This document shows positions 24,964 to 38,181 of a stretch of DNA of 64,000 nt, in pieces. The notes beneath the pieces are model-generated. The model ran no database searches. It was given only the letters and a program-made list of their open reading frames with translations, and was not told the origin of the DNA. Numbering within the stretch: position 1 is the stretch's first letter; each line of letters starts with the position of its first letter. This stretch comes from Dipylidium caninum (Eukaryota; Platyhelminthes; Cestoda; Cyclophyllidea; Dipylidiidae), in contig QEYB01000448.1 of NCBI GenBank assembly GCA_017562135.1, forward strand, positions 806,001 through 870,000, written 5' to 3'. The translations under genes and the position numbers were made by a program.

Positions 24964-27900
24964 TCAAGAACGTCGTGATTTTTTGGCCACTCGAGTAGTA
25001 CCACTTTTATGCTGGAGGCGACGTTTCTTCGGTCCAACGAAAGCTTGCTGACGTTTCGTCCGCTTGAACACTGAATGTTTCCTCCCCTTCATCTTCTGCC
25101 ACTTGGACCCTTTAGATCCTCTATCCTCGGCTTGATTATCGTAGAGATCACCGACCTCTTCTGCACTGACAAAGAGTTTATTCAGATCGAATTTTTTCCG
25201 ATCTAATAGAAGAAGAAGAAGAAGAACAGTAAACCCGATGACCTACCGTTAGCCACAATGGCTAATAATGGCATCATGATACTTTGAATGATTCGCACCA
25301 AACGGGGTTTTGGCAATATCTGGTGGGGAATGTTGAACGGTAATGACGAATGGAGGGATAAAACATGAGAAACGAAGTTTTACGAGGTAATAAAGACTAG
25401 CGCCAAGTACGTAGTAAACAGACATCACAAATGGGCATCTGCAGTTATCGCGGAGGTGTTTTCGAGTAATCGGTCTCGCAAAAGGCGGTCAAGAGATTTC
25501 ACCTAGTGGATATTTCTGGGGAATGGGTGAAATTGTTCATTTTTCTAGCTTACCACACTCTCGGACTTCAGTAATAATCAGAAGTTGAGCTAATTAACCG
25601 ACAGAATTGTGTACTTAGAAAAAGTGCAAAGCACCAGATAAAAAAACAACTTCCACAAAGCAATGAGTATTTGCAGTGTAATGCATTCGTACGTTGCGTG
25701 GAAAATCTCCAAGATATGATCAAAGAGTGTTGGCATAAGAACGCAAAAGTGGAAATGACATTGGAAAATTTAACATTAGAAGCCTGGGTGTCAAAACAAA
25801 TAGACAATAAAAAAAATTAACAATCTAATTCCGAAGTGTTTAATATAGGATAAAAATACAAAATAGTTTGATGAATAAAGCATATTGGCCTCGTGCAACG
25901 TGCAGAAAATGTATGCTACGGAAAAAAAGCCGTGTTAGCATCAGTGAGAAGTCGAAGTCCGGCTTTGAAGCAGCTAACTAATCTACGGTATTTCTAATGA
26001 ATTTGATTTCCTTAAAACATGGGAAAAGTCATAGTAGACTTAACCAAAGTAATACTGCAAAAGTAGCTGGGAAATCGGATTTTAAATGCGCTTTGGGGAC
26101 CAGTTTTCCACCACTCTTCCGATAGCTTGGATAAGTTTGTGACAAAGCCCTTTGAATCTTGTACCCATTGACTTCTGAATTTAAAGCACCTCAAAACTTA
26201 GAACAAAAAAAGCTAAAATGTACTTTCGACCCCGCCTCGAGGGCGCAAAGTCGTCTCCCTCATCCGTGTCCTCTTCATCTCCGCTTTCCAAACCCTCGAA
26301 ACCGTCGATGTCGCCCTCTTCACCATTATCCAGGTCCACGTCTTCCATCTTAGATTCTTTTTTGGATTTTTTCTTTGATTTACTCTCCTTTTCCGACTCA
26401 TCCTCCTCTTCGTCGGTAGCTGAAGAGGGTAAACCAATAGGATTATTTCTGGCCTTGTCAAAACACCGTTCCAAACCAATAGCAACAGCAAAAAGAACTT
26501 CTTCCAATGGTCAATTTATCGTCGCCTTTGGCAGTACCACTGCTTACTGTTACCATTCACAGTAACAACTAATTGCAGGAGTCACTGTAAATAAAGACGA
26601 CGCACATCTATGGTAATATAAACTATTTTAAAAAATGATGGAAAATGGATGATATTTCCTGTTTAAAATTTTAATCTGAAAAAAAGGATCATTTTATGTC
26701 TAAAGAACTCCTTATCCAATCATGTAAAGGCGTTTTTTGGGGGATCCATTCTACTTTGAGTTGTCACTGGTGAATCCTCTAAGGCGTTGATTGGAAGCTG
26801 GCAACTAGAATCGTGGTCATTTACGGACGAGGAAAAGCCTTACCCGAAAGGAGTAAGGCATAAAAGCCGGTGTGGAAGGCCACTAAAACGTAGTTTTTGG
26901 AGATAAATCGACAATCACCTTGGTTTGAGGCATAGACACAAAAACAGGTTAGGGATAACTGCTATCTTTGCTTTGTTCCGATCTAGATTATGGAATATCT
27001 ACATCGTACAATTAGCAAAAACTGTCCTAAATCGTAAAGTGCGTCCAATAGGAATGTTGTCATTTCTTGCAGGGAGTAGTAAACGGGAAAAAATGAAATC
27101 TTTAACGAATAAAACACGAATTTGAGCTTACTGTAGTTGAAATCAGCGTCATCGATGTCGTCATCATCATTACCATCCATATCGTTCGGGATCAAACTCT
27201 TTTCGTGCTTCCCTAATAAATCCAAAAAAAACGAAAGTGAGTAAAGTGGGTTTCAAAATGAGCGTTAGAAGGATAAGCCCGCGTACTGAGATATTCATCA
27301 AAATCTCTGTCCAAGTCTGAATCATCGCTATCTTGTCCATCGTCCCTTTTGTTTGAGCGGGTGTTAATGAAGTTGAAATAACTGCAAAACAACAAAAAAA
27401 TGAGGTGAAGCTAATCCTATTCCCCCTATACCAGTTAACAAGGCGACAAGTGTTACTTGCAGGAAAGGCATGTTAAGCAAGACAACTCGTAGGATAGTAA
27501 TACACCCAAAAAAGTAAGTGAGTACATTACTAGTTACGAATTCGTTTTAACTGAGTGCAGATTATCAATTGGGATGTAATCATAGAAAGCATACGATGAG
27601 CTAAAGCTGTTGACTATTTTCTCTCTCAAAATCTGTTCATCTATCGTCATAGCTAATCGTCCCCTCAACGGATGGTTTTTCTGCCTCATTTAACTAATCC
27701 ATTGACCGTTGCTAGCCCAAACCCGAGAAATTTGACTTTGTAAATGCAAGAACATTAATATTGGGGCGGCATGTCAGGTATTAAAAAAGGGTGTCACGAG
27801 GGTTAGAAGTATTCACGACAGGGAAAAATATTATAAACTCACCTGTGAATGAAACGTTCTTCAGAAGGTACTTGATCTGGATTGAGGTTTTTGTAAGCCA

Positions 27901-30900
27901 AACTGTCAGGAGCCAATGTTTTCGCATGAACTGGCTTTCTTGTAGCCACATTAGCACGCAGCTTACCAGTTTTTGGAGCTAAAAGTGGAAAGACATCAGC
28001 AGGATGATGGGATGATAGGAGCACATTATTTTGTTCAAATATCTCAAATACTACTTGGTTTCTCCGACGTAGATTTGGGCTTCTTGTACACAAAACGTTC
28101 CATAAAGTGCGCCACGGAGAAGTCTTCAAATGGATCACCAGTGTACTTGAACGTGCTTCCAGTGATTAGACATTTAGCGAAGTAGGCGACGGTGGGATGA
28201 GAGTGGTCGGCAAGCAACACGAGCTGCCAACAAGGGTGACCCAAAGCGCGCGCAAAGCGCGGGTCTCGAGCCGAACTATTGTAGCCTATCGCAGTAGCTC
28301 CGGAATGCTTACTTATATTGACAAGACTTTTGTGCTCCCAACCAACTCCCGAATGCGTTGAAGGGTTATTCTTTGCGTTTGTCTCATCAGATCCTTTCTC
28401 ATTTTCTTCGTCTGACGAAGTGACATCAGAGAAGTGTTCCTCATCAGAGTCGCTGTCACCAGTATTCGAGTGTTTTCGCTGTCTTACGGCACCGATTAAC
28501 GTGGGAAGATCCTTTGTAGTTGGTCGCAGTTCTTTTGACTACAAAGTGATGTACAAACAAAACTGGTGGTAGCTAAGCAAAAAACTAAGAACAAAGAGAA
28601 GTAATTGCTTACCTGACCCGGAGCGGCCCCGATCGGATTGACTTTTTTGGCCGAGAAAAGTTTTTCAATGAGAATTTGGGAGCCGGCCACAAAACCCGGA
28701 TTGGGGTGGTTCAAACAGATGGAACAAAGACGTTGAATGAAGGCTGCTTGGCGATCGGGGTCATTGTCAGCAAGCAGGCTTTGGTAAAGGAGAGTCAGTA
28801 TAGACGGACCGTGTGCTGACCAACGAATCGAGGGGTCTGTTAGTTTACGATAAAGCGCCTTGAAGTGGAAAATAAGGTGTTTCTATTATCTCATTAATTA
28901 TCGGTTCTTCATGATGATATTGAAATTTAACCACATCAGTTAAACAAATTGGCTTATTTCATGTACTATTCAACTTAACCAGTTCTGTAAACATTACTTA
29001 AAGCCAACCTAAAGTGGATCATTTCGGGGTCCAGAATGCAAGATACCCGGGAAAGAGTCAAATCAGTGACATTAAATAAAATGAAAACTGCTGAATCAAA
29101 ACAGTCTAAATAGCAGTTCTCCTCGAATGAGTTTACTGTCATGTATCCGAACACAAATTGTCTACTTAAAAATTTAAGTAGGCAGCTTGTTCCGTGGTTT
29201 TAATAAAAATTTTAACCGATCACCTTTTAAAATCAAAGGTAAACTAATTGGTAGCTCTCGTGGTTACTTTCACATGCACTGGGGAATCATTATTCATCGA
29301 GGGGGAAGAAATTTAAAAATAACATCGGAATGAATGTGGTTGTAAACTTTTAATTGGGTCTCACTTGATAATAGCGATCTCGAAGTTGGTGCTGGTGAGA
29401 AGTGAAGTGGAAAAGAAAACTGAGAGCCTGCAGACTGATTCGGAAGTTCATCGTCACGTGAACCAGCCTGAAGATAGCGTCGATGTCTTGGACATTCTCT
29501 GACATGACTTGTTCTGACCAAAACAAAGTCCTATTATCGAGGCAGCCAGTAATAAACTCATAAAAATAGCTGCACAACGCAATTTAGGCGAATATTTTTT
29601 TCCAAGTTAGCACAATCAAAAAAAAACCTCGTGAGATGAATAAATGCTAGTTCTTAACGAAAATAAAGGACCCAGAATACATGTATTTGGTAAGCGTAAA
29701 AAAACCAGGTATATCGAATTAGGCAAGCAGATGAATCCCGACTTCGAGGCTAGTTCAACAGAATAAGAATCTTAGTCCAACTATTTGTGTAAACATAATA
29801 CAAAGCGGAAACGATAAGTTATCCAATGAGCTGATTACCAGTGTTATTTAGAATTTATTAAGATACTCAAAAGAGGTGCCACAGTACAGTTTTGTTTGAA
29901 ATCACGAAATATGGAATAGTGGTTAGGCAGTAGTGAACTCACAGCTCCGAATGAAGGGGGTTCGACACTAGTCGAATATGCAGCCTAATAGTATTCTTGT
30001 GTTTAGGTGCGGATTTCATAAAAAACGTTCTAATCTAACCATGCAAAAGGGGTAAATGTCGCCAACGTCAATATGGGTATAAAATTTAATAATCTGCTTA
30101 TTCAGATTGGCGGTTTCAGTACGCTACTAACATAATCGGAAGCTTCAGTAATGAATACCACTAATAACGGCAAATCGACACCGCATACACAACCTTCACG
30201 GTATTTCAGACGTTAAGATCAGCAATATACAATAAAACTTTGTTATAACGAAGTAACAAGATTTTGTGTTATACTTCATTTGGTACGATCAAACGTAAAA
30301 AAGCAAACAATGCTAAAACAAAGTAAAACATTTTACCAGAAAGGTAGGGAGCAATCCGACTAATGCCAGTGAGAAGATTGGCGATGAAGCGTTCAGGCAA
30401 ATCTTTCGAGGCCACGGACGCCCGAAAGAAGGAGAGATAGACGCGGAAGAGGGCCGCCGCAATTGAAGTATCGCCGGTACTTGTATCCTCTGAGGGCAAA
30501 AGGACTTGCGGCCTCTTCGACAAAGGTATACAGGAGAGCAACGCTATAGCGTAGTATTTTGCCCGGTCTAGTAGGTGAGGTCGAAAAAGGAAAACCCGGA
30601 TTTGTTCCATTAACGCTCCTTTGAGATGAGGATGGCTATCACCTGAAGTATGAAGATATACCGTTACACTTGGACAGATTATGAGTGATTTAGTTTCTTG
30701 GGCGAAGTATGCTCACACATTGTACGCAGCTTGTGTATCACGCTAGATGCGAAGCCTCTACTACGATCGCCGAGCTTATTCACCATAATACCGATCGCCG
30801 TCTACACCAAGTAATGGTAGGGAAATTGACCAATACCTCTCGATTTTCAGGCTTCGTCGTGACCAAATTCACCAATGCATCTAAAAGGAATCAAAACTGT

Positions 30901-31626
30901 TAAAATGCAACTTACTCAAAGCCTTATGTTTCTCAGCAGGAATGGTGTCAGCCATAAGGATAGTCTGCATTCAGGAAATAAGAATTAAGAGTAAGTTACC
31001 TCCAAGGAGGTTAAAAAACGGGAATAACATTGTTTTAGCATATTCTCAAAATACCAAAGAGCTAGGATACTTTCACGGCAATTTCGAGGCAATCTGACTC
31101 TAAGTTCGTCGCCTTTACATTCCAATTCATTTGTAAGTGCTGTAGGATAATTTGATAAGATATTGAAAGGGCGGTTTTCGAATGGGATCAAGGACCGTCT
31201 GTGAGGAAGAAGGTTGTTTTCGAAGAGACTCGAGAGGACGTCTATCGCTTTCATACAAAGTTGCTTTTTGACGGGAGAAATGAATGTCAATAAAGCTTCA
31301 ATATGAGGAAGAGAGGAGATGGGGTTTTCTCTGATCATAAAAGCCAAAGCTAGTATGCGATCAGATCCAGTTCCGCGCTTCAGCACTGTATTCAGCCATT
31401 CCTTAGTTACACGATCCGTTCCACCATACAAGGAAGAATTGGCCAAAGCTTTGTCATTATTGGCCCCGAAATATTTCTCATATATGTGCTTGGCTTCCTT
31501 TTCGTGATGACCGACATTCACATTCCCTAGTGTTTCAGATTTCAGCCGTGTGCACTGAGATGGTAATCGTTAATGAACCACATGACGTACCGAAGTGTTA
31601 TACCATATCTTCGCCATTGGAACAGC
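24964..31626 (-). CDS. CEBPZ: CEBPZ / Noc1 / Mak21-family ribosome biogenesis factor
   Basis: Nucleolar protein of the CBF/Mak21 family, needed for early 60S ribosome assembly and export; the vertebrate name reflects a reported CCAAT-promoter role. Exons in transcript order: 31626-31591, 31554-31000, 30964-30916, 30642-30337, 29513-29365, 28858-28613, 28538-28052, 27978-27843, 27381-27287, 27212-27132, 26419-26231, 25202-24964. Phases agree throughout, giving 855 residues so far. Helical-repeat segments come first (EKEAKHIYEKYFG, RESILALWYFENML), then HPHLKGALMEQIRVFLFRPH, DRAKYYAIALLSC, DRYYQALYRKL, then the CBF hallmark HPTVAYFAKCLI with GDPFEDFSVAHFMERFVYKK. A long acidic tract (exons 27381 to 26231) precedes LFVSAEEVGDL and a Lys/Arg-rich C-terminus, the family order. 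Vertebrate CEBPZ is about 1,050 aa, so the N-terminal exons upstream of 31626 are missing from the model. The 26231 donor is weak (GTCGAA) but the joined protein has the expected spacing. Confidence 0.93.
25203..26230 (-). other. About 1.0-kb final CEBPZ intron
   Basis: AT-rich intron separating the acidic tract from the C-terminal exon. A 70-nt stretch on the - strand at about 25254-25320 is flanked by an acceptor (CCACCAG) and a good donor (GTAGGT) and could be an alternative exon, but including it breaks the family spacing. A short GAA/AAG repeat lies at 25209-25226. Confidence 0.55.
29514..30336 (-). other. 0.8-kb CEBPZ intron
   Basis: AT-rich intron between the exon ending in APYLS and the exon starting with EQVMSENVQ. 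The phase-1 junction yields a Glu codon and the joined protein follows the family without a gap. Nothing else is seen here. Confidence 0.7.
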
Positions 31627-33399
31627 CTGCAAAGAGGAACATCAAAAACCTTATACAGCATAAATTATAGGTAGCCAAAAAGAAGACGAATAGATTGGTA
31701 ATCATGGAAACCCTATCGCGGGACTAACCACGGGACCACAGAGCGTGGAGCGAACCGATGTGGCTAAACGTAGGAGGTTCACGCCCCTCCCCACATGGGC
31801 TCCGTGTTATATGTAGACTTCTGACGAGAGCACGATGTTATGCGTTGGCTTACATAAGACTCATTTTACTCAGAACGACAGAGTGCGACCTCTGTCGCGA
31901 AAAAATTTGTATATTGCACGATTAACAGGGCGGTTACAATATCAAACTTCCATTTATGTGCAGATCCACACGTCATACCAAGGGTCACTAGAATTGCTTA
32001 ACTTTAGTTGAACTTAGCGCTATTATGCTCCCGTGAGATTTTGATAATTAGAGTCTGCTTCGTTGGTCTAACATAATAAGAGTGTATACCTTAACTAAGA
32101 CATGAGTCTTCCACTGTAGAATGATGTATACCTAACAAAAGTTAACCTTAGGTACCATGGGCACGGCCACGAAGTCTTATCACCTAACGTGAACCGAAGA
32201 GGACTGGGATGAAATTGTCCTGAGTATTGGAATAGCCACCCAGCTGGTATAAACATGGACAAGAAAGAGGCATTTCAAGCACAAATTTGACAATTTGCAT
32301 AAATCGCTTGATTTTGCAACTGAGATATGCGAGAGCAGCCCCTATTATTTATACATAGGATAAAGAGAACAGAATTTTTACATTAGTATAAGAAAATACA
32401 ATTTTTAATGTGGGTTTCGTGGTTTTAGTTTTCAAGGCAACTTTGTGATGAATCTAAATGTGTTCTTTAATTACTTCCATGGTTGACATGTGGTGTTTCG
32501 GAACTTGGGTTACTTGATTTTATTGGTATTTACATAAATATTTTCCTATATACAATTGTTTAATCGTTTACTTAGCTCCTTATTCCTTGAAATAGCGCAA
32601 AATTGGGGCAACGGGGGGGGGTATTGGGTAAATTCCACCCATATTTTTACATTATAACTATAGCAACTACCTTTTTAATATCTAATTGCATCAATATCAT
32701 TTCCTTAGGTTTTGCTGATGTGGTTGGCGTCAGCGTTGAACAAAATGAAGCGACTATCTACTAGCGTCTCAGCTGACATGTCAACGTCGCTTCATCCCAA
32801 TTGTGGCACGAAGTTATTATAGATTTCTTAACCTGAAGAGACTTGTTAATATCTTCTACTTCCGCCTGTAATAAGCCATTGAGTGTGTACCCTTCCCCCT
32901 TGCTTGTTTCCGCCGCAACTAAACCACATTACGCCTACATTTAGAGCGGAATACTGGCGTGAAAAAGTTTCTCAATTAATGGGATACTTCTTCGAGGTAT
33001 CTTTACATAATATAATTAAATTTTCGGTACGGCACAATTTACACTTTTTTCTTTAAATTTCGCATTACATTATCATCGACGGCAGTCTAACATTTTCAAT
33101 GCATCCGAGGTGGAAAAGACCTTTTTCGTCACTATGTCACGATTATATAGGGTCTTATTATAACGGGTTGACAACTAAGTGATTGCGAATTTTGCTATCC
33201 GATGAATTTTCGATTTCTTCCGTTTCATCAACGTGTTAGAGGTACCTCAATTATAGTTCTTCCTCAGTGATATGAACTTATCCTTTATTTAGTAGAAAAA
33301 GTTGCATCGTAGAGTCTTTTGGTTTTCGTTTTGATCCCAACTTGAAGTGGAAGAGCCAGACGTGTACTTGAATCATAAATTCTGCATCATTTCGGAAAG
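31627..33399. other. Left part of the 8-kb spacer, upstream of CEBPZ
   Basis: Should contain the missing 5' exon or exons and promoter of CEBPZ, but I could not identify them. The sequence is AT-rich with no long frame. A run of nine G occurs near 32610-32625. Confidence 0.4.
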
Positions 33400-34060
33400 G
33401 CAAGAATGCAACGCGAGCACACCAAAATTTATGTGCCCTATATGAGAATGAAACTTTAAAAGGGAGACAGTGTTATCGAAACCTGCTTGCTAGATTTTGT
33501 TTTAGTCGATTTTTCACTGAAAAGTGTTCCACGACCTCAGATGCGAATCGAAAATTTTAAAAAATCTCGGCTACGTCTAGAAACTCGAACTTTGGATTCC
33601 TCACTAGCAGCTGAAGGAAACTCATTTGACGCAGCGCATCAGCATCAACTGCAATTCGTTACATCTGAGATGCAACGAAGTTGGTCCGTTTTGAAAAGAC
33701 TGCCTACTGGCGACGAAAAGTGGACGGTTGATGGCAACGTCAATCGAAAGAAATCTTGTTTGATGCAGGATGAACCAGCCAAGCCAACCCCAAAAGTGGA
33801 AATTAGCCAAAAAAGACTATGCTGGTGGTTTGGGCGGATTATGAGAACGATGCCATCGAGCAAAGCGGCCAGAAGTGGCAAATCACGAGTGTTTTTTCCA
33901 CCATTGTAATGCCGAGCCCACACGTCTTTGGTAACTCGCCAAAAATTATGGGATCTGCGATGGGATGTGATGTAAGGTACTCTTGAGACTACCATTTATT
34001 TTGTCGGTGGATGTAGGACTTCTCAAACGGTAAAATTTTAAGGAAGTGAAATTATGATGC
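33400..34060 (+). mobile_element. Decayed mariner-family transposase relic
   Basis: Three-frame reading of this stretch gives ordered blocks of a mariner (Tc1/mariner superfamily) transposase: ALYENETLKG (33.43 kb), VDFSLKSVPRP (the usual SGDFSLEDEPRSGRP region), then LPTGDEKW with NVNRKKSC and EPAKPTPKVE (33.70-33.80 kb), then TRQKLWDLRWDVM (33.93-33.97 kb), YHLF, and a C-terminal DFSNGKI block near 34.01-34.04 kb. GDEKW contains the second catalytic Asp region of the family. The blocks lie in different frames with stop codons between them, and the spacing is much shorter than a complete element (about 1.3 kb), so it has internal deletions and cannot be active. I did not find paired terminal inverted repeats or TA target duplications. 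Confidence 0.87.
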
Positions 34061-36077
34061 TATCTGAATAAGGGCTAATGATTCTCAACAAAGGCAAACA
34101 GTGTCTAAGTTAATAAGGTTAAATCTTACAGCAAAAATTTGTCTTTTCGTTCTTATTTGAAATCCTCAACCACTTAGTCGCCAACACAATGCTCTGAAGT
34201 AACCTCTTTCTATAAAACCGTTTAGACTGCAAGTGGTGCCCTAATATTAGGACGATTCACGCTGTCTCTCAATCATTCATCTTTACTCTCAGTTGAGAAT
34301 AAACTGGAACGCCTTTGTTTGGCCGAACTGGAGACGCGCGAGAGAACGGTGGTGCGAGGTCATGGCACCGATACGAAAGATAGAATTACGTTGTTCGTCA
34401 CTCTGACTCAAAAGGGACGGTAAATAGGGCTTTGAATTAGCGTCTAATGTCATTTTTTGCAAAGCAAAAATTTTGTTTTGTGTAGATCTGTGAGGTCTAA
34501 AAATCTTACTTGAATGGTAGCAGTAAAGTTGGAACTATTCATTCATTTGTCTTCGTTCATCAATTTTTCCTGCTCCCAGTAGTCAACTTAGTTAGTCTCT
34601 CTTGAGTTACACATTCGCTAGGTGACGTCGCCTCGTAACACACTGGTGTCTTCCTGGACGTCGTGAAATTTTCGCGACTTGTGTTATGTGACTGCCGCTG
34701 CACCCCACGCTCAAGTTTACTTTTCCCCCAAGTAACTGACAGGTGAATGTTTACACAGGAGCGGATTATTTCATGAGCTATTACGTATTCGCTTCAAACA
34801 TCTTATTAAGCTTCATTACTTCAAAAACTTTGCCAAGACTTTCAAGTGTCCTTAATCGTTACTTCCCCAACGCTATCCTCCTCCTTAAAATCATTTTACC
34901 TATCTGTGATAAAAGCGGAAAGCGATATCTAATCGTTCCTTATTTCAGTCAGTATGATGAAATACCTTTTGGATGTACTGCCGGGCCTCGTCTCCTGCAC
35001 TCCACTCCTGTGCGTAGATTGTTATGAGCTCTGTAAAGGAATGCCGCTTTTTGGTTGACAAGTAGCCCACAGAAAATTAGATAATGGAGAGATACCGGCG
35101 AATCAGTTGGAGACGTAAAGTTATGTGAAAGTGCGTCACCGCTCCAGATAAGAATTTGGATCTAAGCATCTCCAACTATCCTTTTATGCTTCTGGCCTCA
35201 AGTCAATTGTGACTACAAGGACACTGCACCAAAAACACAAAACTACCTTTTACGTCAGTTGGCACAGCAAGGCGATTCAGTTTAACCAAAATCCATCGAA
35301 TATTAAGTAAACGCCTTCTCGTTGGGCTTCGGGTTTTGTATGCCAAGAGGACTGTCTTAACTATACTCTTCTGTTTAGAAAGGTATCTAATCTTCTGAAA
35401 TGCCCCAATTAATTCTCATTGTGTACGACATCGACAAATACGGAAAGAAATAATCTGGAGTCACGACTTGTGAAATAAAGGTGTTATGAGAACCGAGATT
35501 GGCATGATACACGTTGAGCCATAATCAAATCTTTCACCCCTTTACTCCGATAATGCGCACAACTAGTGATTTTGCATAGCATCGAAGAAAACACTAGCAG
35601 CCCTGAAAAATAGGCTACCACTGGAAAAAATGGGATTAGAAAGAGCTTTTACATCATCCCACTCCTTACACTTCCCTATAGTTGGCATACGTTGAATAGA
35701 GAACAGCATTTTCTGCGTTTACCAACAACTGAATTGAGTGGAGACCTATGGATTGTGTAGGACGAAATATCACTCCATCGTTATTGCATACAACACGTTA
35801 TAACTTTGCTATAGGATGCGTTAGGCATTGTTAAGTGAGGAAGGAACTCCTCCAAACTGTGTTATAACTAACTGTACTCTTAAAATAACTTGAAGGTGAA
35901 GAGTTGGGCGGACCTACGATATTGTCACCCCGTAGGCGTGCATTAAATCCACTTTCCCTTGAAAGGGGAGTTTAGTCAAACGAGTAAATTAGCCTTATAC
36001 GTGTTCATGACCTGATTGTAGGGCCGAGAAAAGCCTCGTTGTGTGGAGACTACGGTGCCAGGAGCGAAAGTGAATCG

Positions 36078-36120
36078 GAAGCAGCACAAAGTTTGGAAGC
36101 AGCACAAAGTTTGGAAGCAT
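36078..36120 (+). repeat. 18-bp tandem duplication (GGAAGCAGCACAAAGTTT)
   Basis: Two perfect head-to-tail copies of an 18-bp unit, followed by the first seven bases of a third. No coding context is apparent. Confidence 0.95.
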
Positions 36121-36715
36121 CAACCAGTCGGGACATTAGCGACCGATCAAATGGTCAAGGGCAGTCGAATAACCCTATCGTCACTCTCCATGACGACTGA
36201 CTTAGGTTAAAGACTCATATGACATGGCAGAAATGTTTTCATAATCGCGTATGTAGGAAAAGAAGTCCGGGTTCAATGTGATCTGATAACAGACCATAAA
36301 GTGGAGGACGTTAGAGTTCTGTGAAGGCTTCGCCTGAGCAATTATTGTGTCCCCGAGGCATGACTAGCGAAGTGATTCATAGGCCCGAGTAATGCTATTT
36401 CATGGCCCAGTAGCCTTTCACCCGGTTCTCGCGACCTCGGGAGCTCATGTGAAGCCAGCCTCGCCAGATAGGTGATTTATCTCAGCGCACCTCGTGTGAG
36501 TCGAGGGTGCAGAGTGTTGATAACCGCACAGTCTCAGACATCATCACAACTTGACTCATTCACCCGGGGTGGAATTCGGTGCTCTGCCCCTTTGATTGGC
36601 CACTCCACCAAGGAGTAAATACGCCAAATTGGCATTTCGCCATGAATTGTAAGTGTGCAGATTGAATTACGCCAAAAGCACATGAATACGTGTCTGTCCA
36701 TTGAGCAGGTGGTTG

Positions 36716-36775
36716 CACACTCCACACACAGCACTGTGCACACACATGCACACACTGCACACACACACGCACACC
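36716..36775 (+). repeat. CA-rich microsatellite
   Basis: Imperfect (CA)n tract interrupted by G and T residues; a matching TG-rich stretch with GTGAG/GTGTGG motifs follows at about 36818-36865 and could partly pair with it. Confidence 0.85.
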
Positions 36776-38166
36776 CTCGGTGCCAATGCAGTGAGTCTGC
36801 TCACTTGCCTCAGGCTGAGTGAGCGAGTGAACGAGTGTGGGCGTGAGTGTGGGTGTCAGTGTGCTTGTATGCCTCCGTGCATTTACTTGCGCCTTAGCAC
36901 ATCTGGGTGCTTCCACTCCTCCAACCAGTAGGAGGCTAGCACAAAATCAAGTTGGCATTGGATCGTGGTGATAAATTTCGCTTGTAAAAGTGTGTGCACC
37001 CACAGACTTAGGTGATTGGTTTTGCCCCACCACTTGTCGCCTTCAACTCTGCGTTGAGACACCCGCCTCTGTCTTTGCCACTTGGAGAAGAAGGGATAGG
37101 ATTTATGCGAGCATAGAACTGCACACCTCCTCATTCGTGGACATTGTTGACAAACCGGTGAGTGTTTATTCCCCAATGTTAGCCTGATCCTTCTCTTCTA
37201 CCCACCACTGCAACCACCCCACACTTGATCCACCCATTGTCAGTTGATTTTGGGAGGTAATATTAGTCTTCACAACCCCTGCCAGCCTTGAAGGGGTATT
37301 CCTTTCTGCTCTCCAGTTTTCGTTTTACTTGTACGCCATCAACATGGCCAATTTTGACCGAATTAGTTGAGTTGCCTCAAAAAGGAGAGCACTTTTGCCT
37401 TTCTTGCTAAATGTAACCTCAGACGCATTGTCTGTGTGTGTCACGGGATGGCATTGCATCTAACCCAGAGGCAATCAACATAACCACCGTTTTTTTTCGA
37501 CGTAATGGTGAGAGCAAGTGGCAAAACAAATCAGTGGCCTCACTCAACTGGGCTGCCTTTTCCCTGACGCCTAATGCCAGTCCCTTCGTCATAATGGAGA
37601 TGCCGACAGTAGATATGCAAATATGCCTGAAGGCAGTCATCGATGCAAATGAAGCCTTCGTTACCGCAGCACTTTGCCGACACTTCCCTGACACGTGGAA
37701 ATGTCGGTGTCCTCCTTCTCTCCACCTTATCCACTGAAATGAAAGCACGACATAATTTTGTCAAATCAGTGTCCCATGGTGAATGGGGAAAGATCGAGCA
37801 CTCTTAAGTTTTGCCTCACTTTAGCACCTTTTCACGTCGAGTTCTTTACGAGAAGCCAGTGTCTAAATGAAGATGACCCCTTCAACTCAGCTATATACAA
37901 CACTTCCCCTCGATGTCTAAAACCCTTTTTTTCGTGTGTGCTGTCACGGAGCACGTGGATTTCCTCGTGTCGACGCACGGTGGTCAATGCACCACCTCAA
38001 ATCTAATATTTACTTTGGTTTGAGGAGAGCTCCGTGTGCCACAACTCACTTTATCCCTCCTCACGTTGGTGTAGATGTAAGGGATGCTCTCACACTCTCG
38101 TTACGCCATTCATTTCAATGTCGACACGAATGTGTAGACGATGTCGTCCAACTGCTCCGTCACGGG

Positions 38167-38181
38167 GTGTGTGTGTGTGTG
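38167..38181 (+). repeat. (GT)n microsatellite
   Basis: Perfect GT dinucleotide run of about seven units in the intergenic spacer. Confidence 0.9.

Noticed and set aside
25254..25320. Possible extra CEBPZ exon on the - strand
   Set aside because: It has plausible splice ends, but both open frames look unlike the family, and skipping it gives the expected spacing before the VSAEE motif.
29900..29985. GGTTCGACACTAG box resembling a tRNA T-loop
   Set aside because: No acceptor stem, D-arm or anticodon arm could be folded around it.
36700..36931. Cys/Thr/His-rich frames on both strands
   Set aside because: They come from the CA/TG microsatellite and have no independent support.
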